Shown in pieces: positions 1 to 5,361 of a stretch of 5,975 nt of DNA; position 1 is the first letter of the stretch; every line of letters starts with the position of its first letter. The position numbers were made by a program, and so were the translations under genes. Under the pieces are notes generated by a model. The model was not told the DNA's origin and did not search any database. It worked only from the letters and a program-made list of their open reading frames with translations. The stretch is from ZC4RG20 sp035760685 (GTDB lineage: Bacteria; Pseudomonadota; Gammaproteobacteria; Steroidobacterales; Rariloculaceae). The stretch lies in assembly GCA_035760685.1 (NCBI GenBank), contig DASTSM010000028.1, forward strand, positions 1-5,975. The letters are read 5' to 3'.

Positions 1-123
1 GTCCGTCGCCCTCATGAGTCGAATCCCCCTGAACCGTCGAATTACCCGCTCTTAAGGTACTTCTGCCACTAATGGTATTTTAGGACCATATGTGGCAAAT
101 TTACCTCGAAAGAGTAAACAATA
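1..123. other. AT-rich non-coding leader upstream of the first gene
   Basis: No convincing gene is visible here. Short plus-strand reading frames enter from the left edge and stop at 15-17, 53-55 and 70-72, so the last codons of an upstream gene cannot be excluded. From about base 41 the composition changes sharply to AT-rich, in contrast with the very GC-rich remainder, which is typical of a promoter and regulatory region. It holds a strong dyad (64-97), a seven-base direct repeat gtcgaat at 18-24 and 36-42, and a purine-rich ribosome-binding stretch (108-114) nine bases before the ATG at 124. TATTTT at 76-81 could act as a -10 box, but no good -35 partner is seen at the right distance, so no promoter is called. 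Confidence 0.6.
64..97. promoter_or_regulatory. Interrupted dyad, possible operator or 5'-UTR hairpin
   Basis: The left arm is TGCCAC (64-69) then ATGGT (72-76); the right arm is ACCAT (85-89) then GTGGCA (92-97). All 11 arm pairs match. Two unpaired bases separate the blocks on each side, and the loop is eight bases (77-84). The symmetric spacing about a centre at 80/81 fits a binding site for a dimeric regulator, or an RNA hairpin if transcription starts upstream. It lies 26 bases before the ATG of the first gene. No run of T follows, so a terminator is unlikely. The symmetry is seen directly; the role is inferred. Confidence 0.5.
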
Positions 124-717
124 ATGTCAAGAACCACGCACTCCGACGCCGTAGCCCACGTCCAAGAAGCCAACCGCTTGTTTCTGAGCTGGCTGCAGAC
201 GCTCGATGACCCGGCGCTCGAGCCGATCGGCTTTCCCCTGACGGCGGCGCCGGCCCTGCGCCGCTCGGATTCGGCCGCGCTCGGCGCCCTGGCCGATTTC
301 CCGCGCGCGCTGTTCCGGCTCCGCTTCTCGCCGGCAGCCGCCGTCCGCGCGCCCGGCCTCAACGAGATCGGCGCGGCGTCGGTCCTGACGCTCACGCTGC
401 TCTACTGCGTCTGGAGCATCTCGAGGGAGAGCACCTATCTCGGGCGTCTGTTCTTCGGCCTCACCCCGCGCGAAGCGCATGCGCTGCGTACGACCCCCCT
501 CTCGGACCTGCCCGGACTCGCGCTCGGCGCCGTCTCCGTCGAGTGCGCTTTCGCGGGCGCGGCGTGGCTGTGGGACCGGCTGCTCGACGAGACGCGTCCG
601 GAACGGCGCCGGCAGCTCGTGCTCGCCGCGCTGCAGCCGGCCGTGGAGGTTCTCGCTGCGGGCGAGGATCGCGTCGCGGAGCGGCTCGAGGCGGATAGCG
701 CGCCCGGCCCTGCTTGA
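124..717 (+). CDS. Uncharacterised protein, possible tandem FlhD-like regulator
   Basis: I cannot assign this 197-residue protein to a family with confidence. It has no signal peptide and no clear membrane segment, so it is probably cytoplasmic. By eye it consists of two related units, about residues 10-69 and 82-145, then a charged helical tail rich in Arg, Glu and Ala. Each unit resembles the flagellar master regulator FlhD: a helical stretch (ANRLFLSWLQTLDD; TLTLLYCVWSISRES), a middle part with an LT and LR pattern (FPLT...LRR; FGLT...ALR), and an end similar to FlhD's Cys-x-Phe segment (ALFRLRF; VECAFAG). Cys141 falls where FlhD has its conserved Cys. FlhD is normally a single unit of about 105-120 residues that works with FlhC, so a fused pair would be unusual. 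The ATG at 124 follows an AAAGAG-type ribosome-binding site. The gene looks monocistronic, behind the dyad at 64-97. That it is a gene is likely; the FlhD link is tentative. Confidence 0.7.
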   Translation: MSRTTHSDAVAHVQEANRLFLSWLQTLDDPALEPIGFPLTAAPALRRSDSAALGALADFPRALFRLRFSPAAAVRAPGLNEIGAASVLTLTLLYCVWSISRESTYLGRLFFGLTPREAHALRTTPLSDLPGLALGAVSVECAFAGAAWLWDRLLDETRPERRRQLVLAALQPAVEVLAAGEDRVAERLEADSAPGPA

Positions 718-790
718 GCAGCGCGCCGGCGGCTCGAAGCGCAGCGCGCCTGGCGCTCCGCGCGTAGACCGGCTCGGTCGCGGAGGAATA

Positions 791-806
791 GCGCCCCGAC
801 GGGCGC
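791..806. repeat. Perfect GC hairpin in the gap before yadG
   Basis: GCGCCC (791-796) and GGGCGC (801-806) form a six-base-pair stem around the loop CGAC. It lies 73 bases after the stop of the first gene. There is no T-run behind it, so it is not a standard intrinsic terminator, although it could slow polymerase or shield a 3' end. The right arm could also pair with the left arm of the next hairpin, at 825-829. Confidence 0.4.
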
Positions 807-815
807 CGCTGCCAG

Positions 816-821
816 TAGAAT
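816..821 (+). promoter_or_regulatory. Possible -10 box for the yadGH operon
   Basis: TAGAAT at 816-821 matches the sigma-70 -10 consensus at four of six positions and sits 36 bases before the yadG start, in the gap where a promoter for yadGH is expected. No recognisable -35 hexamer lies 16-18 bases upstream, where the sequence is almost pure G and C. This is a weak call from position and one hexamer only. Confidence 0.25.
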
Positions 822-823
822 AG

Positions 824-844
824 CCGCCCTCCCACAACGGGCGG
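824..844 (+). promoter_or_regulatory. GC hairpin just upstream of the yadG start
   Basis: CCGCCC (824-829) and GGGCGG (839-844) form a perfect six-base-pair stem with a nine-base loop. The stem ends 13 bases before the ATG at 858, beside the weak ribosome-binding stretch AGAGA (848-852). If transcribed, it would sit immediately 5' of the binding site and could affect yadG translation. The pairing is seen directly; any regulatory role is inference. Confidence 0.35.
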
Positions 845-857
845 GACAGAGATCCGA

Positions 858-1937
858 ATGGACGCGTTGGTCATCGAGCAGCTGCGCAAGGTATACCCGA
901 CCGGGGTCGAGGCGCTGAAGGGCATCGACCTCACGGTCCGCGAGGGCGACTTCTTCGCGCTGCTCGGGCCGAACGGTGCCGGGAAGACGACGGCGATCGG
1001 AATCGTTACCTCGCTCGTCACGAAGACCTTCGGTCGGGTGAGCGTCTTCGGCTACGACCTCGACCGGCAGCGGGAAGCGGCGAAGTCGGTCATCGGCGTC
1101 GTGCCGCAAGAGGTCAACCTCAACATGTTCGAGGGTAACTTCAACACTCTCGTGAACCAGGCGGGCTACTACGGAATCCCGCGGCGCATCGCCGAGGCGC
1201 GCGCCGAGAAATACCTTAAAGCGCTGCATCTTTGGGACAAGCGCGATCACATCGCGCGCACGCTCTCGGGCGGCATGAAGCGCCGGCTCATGATCGCCCG
1301 CGCCCTCGTGCACGAGCCGAAGCTCCTGATCCTCGACGAGCCGACGGCCGGCGTCGACATCGAGATCAGGCGGTCGATGTGGGACCTCATGCGCGACATC
1401 AACGCCGCGGGCGTCACGATCATTTTGACGACGCACTACCTCGAGGAAGCCGAGAGCTTGTGCCGCAACATCGCGATCATCGACGAGGGGCGCATCATCG
1501 AGAACGACACGATGGCCAACGTCATCGGCAAGCTGCCGCGCGAGGCCTTCGTGCTGACGCTCAACGAGCGCATCGCGGAGGTGCCCGTGCTCGAGGGCTA
1601 CACGGTGCGCCTGCGCAACGAGCACGAGATCGAGGTCGAGGTCGCGAAGGAGCAGGGTCTCAACGGTTTATTCGCGCAGCTGTCCGCCCGGTCGCTGCAC
1701 GTCTCGACCATGCGGACGAAGACCAATAGGCTCGAAGAGCTGTTCATGAGGCTCGTCGAGGCCAAAGGAGCGCCGGACGCGGCGCGAGCCGGCCGCGATG
1801 CGGAGGCGGCGGAAGCAGGACGCCGCGCCGAGGGAAAGGAACCGGGGCGGGGCGCGGGCGGGCCCGAAGGCGACCGAGCCGCGAGCCGCTCCGGAAGAGA
1901 CGGCGCCGCGAGCCGGACGCATGGAGCGCGGGCGTGA
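858..1937 (+). CDS. yadG: ABC transporter ATP-binding protein, YadG type
   Basis: This is the ATPase subunit of an ABC-2 exporter; it hydrolyses ATP at the inner face of the membrane to drive the YadH permease. All core motifs are present: Walker A GPNGAGKTT (residues 37-45), Q-loop VVPQE (Gln84), signature LSGGM (136-140), Walker B LLILDE (156-161), D-loop (164-167) and switch His193 in TTHYLEEAE. Similarity to E. coli YadG, recalled from memory, runs from the first residues to about residue 303 (RLEELFMRLVEAK). E. coli YadG is about 308 residues. Here a further tail of about 55 residues, rich in Ala, Gly, Arg and Glu, extends to residue 359 and has no counterpart I recognise. The ATG at 858 places the conserved N-terminus correctly and follows a weak AGAGA ribosome-binding stretch. 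The stop overlaps the yadH start by four bases. The substrate of YadGH exporters is not established. Confidence 0.95.
   Translation: MDALVIEQLRKVYPTGVEALKGIDLTVREGDFFALLGPNGAGKTTAIGIVTSLVTKTFGRVSVFGYDLDRQREAAKSVIGVVPQEVNLNMFEGNFNTLVNQAGYYGIPRRIAEARAEKYLKALHLWDKRDHIARTLSGGMKRRLMIARALVHEPKLLILDEPTAGVDIEIRRSMWDLMRDINAAGVTIILTTHYLEEAESLCRNIAIIDEGRIIENDTMANVIGKLPREAFVLTLNERIAEVPVLEGYTVRLRNEHEIEVEVAKEQGLNGLFAQLSARSLHVSTMRTKTNRLEELFMRLVEAKGAPDAARAGRDAEAAEAGRRAEGKEPGRGAGGPEGDRAASRSGRDGAASRTHGARA
1923..1936 (+). promoter_or_regulatory. Ribosome-binding site and GTG start supporting the long yadH form
   Basis: GGAG at 1923-1926 lies seven bases before GTG at 1934-1936, which overlaps the yadG stop as GTGA. 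The alternative ATG at 2021, where similarity to E. coli YadH begins, has no comparable binding site. This favours the upstream start and coupled translation, although homology alone would favour 2021. Confidence 0.5.
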
Positions 1938-2785
1938 GCCGAGCCGAGCAGGCCGTGACGGAGCAGGGCAGTGCCGCCGGGTTTTCTCCGTCGGGGGCGA
2001 CCGCCGAGCGCAGCCTCGTCATGATCAATCTCGTCGGCTTCGCCACGATCGTGCGCAAAGAGGTCAGGCGCGTCCTCCGGATCTGGCTGCAGACGATCGT
2101 GCCGCCCGCGATCACGATGACGCTCTACTTCATCATCTTCGGCACGCTGATCGGGCGGCGCGTCGGAGACATGCGCGGCGTGCCGTACACGACGTTCATC
2201 GCGCCCGGGCTCATCATGATGTCCGTCGTGACGAACAGCTTCGGCAACGTCGTCTCGTCGTTCTTCTCGGGCAAGCTACAGCTGCATCTCGAGGAGATGC
2301 TCGTGGCGCCGCTGTCGCACGTGACGATCGTGCTCGGCTACGTCGTCGGAGGCGTCGTGCGCGGGCTGCTCGTCGCGGGCCTCGTGACCGTCGTCGCGAT
2401 GTTCTTCACGGATCTCTACGTCCAGCACTGGGGAGTCACGATCCTCACGGTGCTGCTCGCGGCCACGATCTTCTCGCTGGCCGGCCTCATCAACGCGATC
2501 TTCGCGAAAAATTTCGACGACATCTCCGTCATACCGACGTTCGTGCTGACCCCGCTCAACTACCTCGGCGGAGTCTTCTTCTCGGTCACGCTGCTGTCGC
2601 CGTTCTGGCAGCACGTCGCGCGCGTCAATCCGATCCTCTACATGGTCGACGCGTTCCGCTACGGCATGCTCGGACAGGCGGATCTGCCGCTCGGCGTCGC
2701 CTTCGCGATCATCGCGGCGTCGCTCGCGGCGCTGTTCGCGCTCGCGCTCGTGCTCATGCACCGCGGCACGGGATTGCGCTCCTGA
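1934..2785 (+). CDS. yadH: ABC-2 type transporter permease, YadH type
   Basis: This is the membrane subunit that pairs with YadG. From residue 30 (MINLVGFATIVRKE) to the end (RGTGLRS) it follows E. coli YadH closely, including RIWLQTIVPPAITMTLYFII, the FDDIS segment, PTFVLTPLNYLGGVF and NPILYMVDAFRYG, which belong to the conserved ABC-2 permease core. Six hydrophobic segments are visible near residues 53-74, 88-110, 132-158, 166-190, 200-222 and 254-276, as expected for this fold. The GTG start at 1934 gives 283 residues, about 27 more than the E. coli protein; the extra N-terminal 29 residues are polar and unrecognised. ATG 2021 would give the canonical length, so the start is uncertain. The gene is almost certainly co-transcribed with yadG. 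It converges on gspB with an 18-base gap. Confidence 0.93.
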   Translation: MSRAEQAVTEQGSAAGFSPSGATAERSLVMINLVGFATIVRKEVRRVLRIWLQTIVPPAITMTLYFIIFGTLIGRRVGDMRGVPYTTFIAPGLIMMSVVTNSFGNVVSSFFSGKLQLHLEEMLVAPLSHVTIVLGYVVGGVVRGLLVAGLVTVVAMFFTDLYVQHWGVTILTVLLAATIFSLAGLINAIFAKNFDDISVIPTFVLTPLNYLGGVFFSVTLLSPFWQHVARVNPILYMVDAFRYGMLGQADLPLGVAFAIIAASLAALFALALVLMHRGTGLRS

Positions 2786-2803
2786 CGGCCGACGCCGAAG
2801 AAG

Positions 2804-3667
2804 CTACTTTCTCCCGAGCAGGAACTGCCTTCCCGAGACGTCGAGAACGACGCCGTCGGCCGTGATCCGGACCACCTTGGGCCCTTCCTTCAGCGTGGCG
2901 CCTTCGACGTACTTCTCGCCGTTGATGTAGACGAACCGGCGAGCGGGGTCGTCGGCGAAGGCGTGAAACTCGAGCGTCAGCGCAGGCAGGGAAGAATCGT
3001 TCCCGGCAGCGGTCTCGTAGCTCGGGAGCAGAGCCGGCGCCGCGCCGAGGGCCGGGCTCGCCGAGGCGGCGGTCGCCGAGGGAGCGCCCTCGATGCCCGC
3101 GGCGCCGTCGTCCGCCCCGCCGGCGTCCGCGAAGGAGGCTTCGCCGGCGTCGTCCCTCGCTTCCTTTGCGTCGCTTGCGCCGCCTGCGTCGCTTACATCG
3201 CGTGCATCGAGACTCACCGCTTCGCCGGGCTGCCTCGATGCCGCGCGGCCGTCGGCAGGCCTGCTCTCCGCGACGGCGTCCTCGTAGAGGCCCGCAGAAC
3301 CGCGCGCCGAGGGACGCGCGGCCTGTGGCCCCGGAGACGCGTCTCGGGCCTCGGATCGCGCGAGCGGGCCGGCGGCGAGAGGCGCGGGAGTCGCCTTAGC
3401 CGGCGGAGTTGCCCGAGCGGCGGGAGTTGCCCCAGCGGTCGGAGTTGCCGCGGCCGTCGGCGTCGCCCCAGGCGCTGGACCCCGTGCGGCGAGCCAGAGG
3501 GCCGCGGCGAGGCCGAGCACGGCGGCCGCGAGCCCGCCCATCGTTCCCGCCGCCCAGAGCGGGAGGCGGCGCCGCGGGACGGCGTCCGGAATCCGCGAGA
3601 GGCTCGGCGAGGCGTCCCGCTGACGCTCGCTCTCCGACTTTCGCAGCGCATCGAGTATGAAAGACAC
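2804..3667 (-). CDS. gspB: Type II secretion assembly protein GspB
   Basis: GspB (ExeB/OutB) is an inner-membrane protein with a periplasmic domain that works with ExeA in placing the type II secretin. This 287-residue protein starts with the family's typical cytoplasmic motif SFILDALRKSE, followed by one membrane segment (about residues 36-61). A long linker (about 62-225) is rich in Ala, Pro, Thr and then Asp, and the C-terminal domain (about 226-287) carries LEFHAFADDPARRFVYINGE and a final VSGRQFLLGRK. That last domain fits the GspB periplasmic domain. The reading frame stays open far upstream through exeA and fadE, but the GTG at 3667 is chosen because it places SFILDALRKSE at the N-terminus and has GAGGA six bases upstream. 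It begins two bases after the exeA stop, so translational coupling is likely. The linker is long and repeat-built. Confidence 0.92.
   Translation of the reverse strand: MSFILDALRKSESERQRDASPSLSRIPDAVPRRRLPLWAAGTMGGLAAAVLGLAAALWLAARGPAPGATPTAAATPTAGATPAARATPPAKATPAPLAAGPLARSEARDASPGPQAARPSARGSAGLYEDAVAESRPADGRAASRQPGEAVSLDARDVSDAGGASDAKEARDDAGEASFADAGGADDGAAGIEGAPSATAASASPALGAAPALLPSYETAAGNDSSLPALTLEFHAFADDPARRFVYINGEKYVEGATLKEGPKVVRITADGVVLDVSGRQFLLGRK
3387..3476 (-). repeat. Five tandem 18-base repeats encoding the ATP-xxx linker of GspB
   Basis: Units begin at 3387, 3405, 3423, 3441 and 3459, each starting GGAGT or GGCGT on the plus strand. They encode six-residue units with Ala-Thr-Pro at a fixed place: ATPTAA, ATPTAG, ATPAAR, ATPPAK, ATPAPL (residues about 68-97 of GspB). 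The middle three units share GGAGTTGCC. The repeat forms the start of a proline-rich, probably extended periplasmic linker after the membrane segment. Length variation between strains by slippage would be expected. Confidence 0.8.
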
Positions 3668-3669
3668 GC

Positions 3670-5328
3670 TCAATCCTCGAGCAAAGTCGGCGCGTCCCCC
3701 GCGCCGAGATCCGTCGTGATCGCGATCTGCGTCTTGGCGCCCACGATCCCGTCGACGTCGAGCCGACGCTCGCGTTGATACTGCCTGACCTCGGCCTCGA
3801 GCCCACCGTCGTAGAGCGTCGAGGGCTCCGCGTCGAGCGTCTCGCCTCGGATTCGGGCGAGGCTGCGTCTGAGCCACGCGACTTCGGCCGACCGCGTGCC
3901 GGGCCGCAGCGCCCTCGTTCCGGGGAGCGGCGGCCGCCAGAGCAGGAGATGCGCGCCGTACCAATCGCGGATGAGCTCGGCGATGTCGACGTCGAAGCTC
4001 CGTCCGCCGAGCATCAGCACCGCGCTCTCGTCGCGCAATCGGGCGAGGACGACGTCGTGTTGCCGTCCGGCCTCGTCCCGCAAGGTCAGGATGGCGGGCC
4101 GATTCATCGTCCTGAGCTCGCTGATCGAGCCGCGCTGATCCGACATGCAGCGCAGGCTTTGCTCGACGGCCTGCATGCACGGCGCTCCTCGATAGGCGTC
4201 GTAGCTCGCGCCCCATAGCGTGAAGAGCTGGCGCAGGGCGGCGGTCGACGACGTGTCCTGCTGCGCGAGGAGGTCGGCGAGCGACGGGGCGGGCGCGGCC
4301 GGCGCGGGCGCGGCCGGCGTTTCCGCGGGAAGCGCGGCCGCGACACGCGTCTCGCGCGGCCGCTCCGGCAGCCCCGCCGCGGTGCGCTCGGCCAACGCGC
4401 CCACGCTCGGCTCCGACGCTTCCGTTCGGCGGTCGGTCAGGTGGACTACGCCGGCGCCCGCAAGCACGATCGCGACGCCGAGCGCCGCCCCGAGCCCGAA
4501 CCGCCAGAAGGCGGCAGCGGCGCGGCGTCCGAACACCTCGGCGGCGGCTTGCCGCACGAGCCTGCGATCGACGCGCGTCCGGTCTCGTGCATAGGCGGCT
4601 AGCAGCGCGCGGTCCGCGACGACGTTGATGAGCCGAGGAATGCCGCCCGATCTGCCGAAGAGCTCGCTGACTGCGCCGGCCGTGAAAATGGGCATCTGGC
4701 AGCCGGCGACTCTGAGCCGGTGCTTCACGTAGGCCTCGGTCTCGGCTCTGCCGAGCGGCTCGAGGTGGTAGCGTCCGGTCACGCGCTGCGCGATCTGCCG
4801 CATCTCGGGCCGCTGCAGGACCTCTCTGAGCTCCGGCTGACCGATGAGGATGATCTGGAGGAGCTTCTCGGTCGGCGTCTCGAGGTTCGTGAGCAGGCGG
4901 ACTTGCTCGAGCAGCTCGGGGCCCAAGGTCTGCGCCTCGTCGACGATGAGCACGATGCGCCGGCCCTCGGAGTGCGCCTTCAAGAGATGCGCGTTGAGAC
5001 GCGCGACGATGGCCCGCACCGAGTCGTCCTCGGGCTTCGGCGTGCCGAGCTCGTCGCAGATGCTTTGCAGGAATTCTTTGACGGAGAGCTGCGGATTCAG
5101 GATCAGGGCGATCTCGGCGCGCTCGGGGAGCTGCTCGAGCAGCGTCCGTATCAGCGTCGTCTTGCCCGTGCCGACCTCGCCCGTGAGCTGAATGAAGCCC
5201 CCGCTCTCGGAGATTCCGTAGACCAGATGCGCGAGGGCGTCGGCGTGGCGGCGGCTCAGGTAGAGGTATCGCGGGTCGGGGGTGATCGAGAAGGGCTTCT
5301 CGTTCAGCCCGAAGAATTCGGTATACAC
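3670..5328 (-). CDS. exeA: ExeA/GspA-family AAA ATPase of type II secretion
   Basis: ExeA (GspA) is an inner-membrane ATPase with a peptidoglycan-binding periplasmic part; with GspB it helps the type II secretin assemble through the cell wall. The 552 residues start with the family hallmark YTEFFGLNEKPFSITPDPRY. Walker A is GEVGTGKTT (50-58), Walker B IVLIVDEAQ (125-133), followed by IILIGQPEL (159-167) and a GGIPRLIN motif (228-235). One membrane segment lies at about 274-296. An Ala/Pro linker (about 335-348) leads to a region resembling a degenerate C39 peptidase fold (about 350-467, with LRTMNRPAILTL and LLLWRPP) and a C-terminal peptidoglycan-binding domain (about 476-535, with VRQYQRERRLDVDGIVG). 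The GTG at 5328 is chosen because it places the conserved N-terminus first and has GAGGT seven bases upstream. It lies 33 bases after fadE and two bases before gspB. No other secretion genes are in view. Confidence 0.95.
   Translation of the reverse strand: MYTEFFGLNEKPFSITPDPRYLYLSRRHADALAHLVYGISESGGFIQLTGEVGTGKTTLIRTLLEQLPERAEIALILNPQLSVKEFLQSICDELGTPKPEDDSVRAIVARLNAHLLKAHSEGRRIVLIVDEAQTLGPELLEQVRLLTNLETPTEKLLQIILIGQPELREVLQRPEMRQIAQRVTGRYHLEPLGRAETEAYVKHRLRVAGCQMPIFTAGAVSELFGRSGGIPRLINVVADRALLAAYARDRTRVDRRLVRQAAAEVFGRRAAAAFWRFGLGAALGVAIVLAGAGVVHLTDRRTEASEPSVGALAERTAAGLPERPRETRVAAALPAETPAAPAPAAPAPSLADLLAQQDTSSTAALRQLFTLWGASYDAYRGAPCMQAVEQSLRCMSDQRGSISELRTMNRPAILTLRDEAGRQHDVVLARLRDESAVLMLGGRSFDVDIAELIRDWYGAHLLLWRPPLPGTRALRPGTRSAEVAWLRRSLARIRGETLDAEPSTLYDGGLEAEVRQYQRERRLDVDGIVGAKTQIAITTDLGAGDAPTLLED
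4291..4320 (-). repeat. Two near-identical 15-base repeats in the exeA linker
   Basis: GGGCGCGGCCGGCGC (4291-4305) is followed directly by the same 15 bases with the last base changed to T (4306-4320). It encodes the Ala/Pro linker of ExeA between the membrane segment and the periplasmic domains. It is in frame and probably only sets linker length. Confidence 0.6.
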
Positions 5329-5335
5329 GTTCGGG

Positions 5336-5340
5336 ACCTC
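5336..5340 (-). promoter_or_regulatory. Ribosome-binding site deciding the GTG start of exeA
   Basis: Read on the minus strand, GAGGT lies seven bases before GTG at 5328. It sits in the 33-base gap after the fadE stop. It supports GTG as the true start, agreeing with the conserved YTEFFGL N-terminus. No promoter or terminator is visible in this gap, so exeA may be read from the fadE transcript. Confidence 0.7.
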
Positions 5341-5361
5341 GATGCGTTTTGCGGGTCGCCG

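Noticed and set aside
14..36. A possible tRNA 3' end (gtcgaatcccc resembles a T-loop)
   Set aside because: The T-arm stem does not pair and no CCA end or acceptor stem follows; too little sequence lies to the left to build a tRNA.
52..81. A sigma-70 promoter with -10 TATTTT at 76-81
   Set aside because: No credible -35 hexamer at the right spacing, and the -10 candidate lies inside the dyad loop; not supported well enough to annotate.
718..750. Ten-base direct repeat gcagcgcgcc at 718-727 and 741-750
   Set aside because: Built only of GC-rich words common throughout this window, with no further copies in phase; probably chance.
435..1625. A 396-residue minus-strand reading frame opposite the first gene and yadG
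   Set aside because: It is antisense to clearly conserved yadG, has shadow-type composition and shows no recognisable domain.
1798..2865. A 355-residue plus-strand frame across the yadG/yadH junction
   Set aside because: It is extremely Arg-rich, overlaps well-recognised yadH in another frame and resembles no known protein.
3168..3210. Repeated gcgtcgctt-like words resembling a short tandem array
   Set aside because: Degenerate and in frame with the Ala/Asp-rich linker of GspB; better explained as low-complexity coding sequence than as a separate element.
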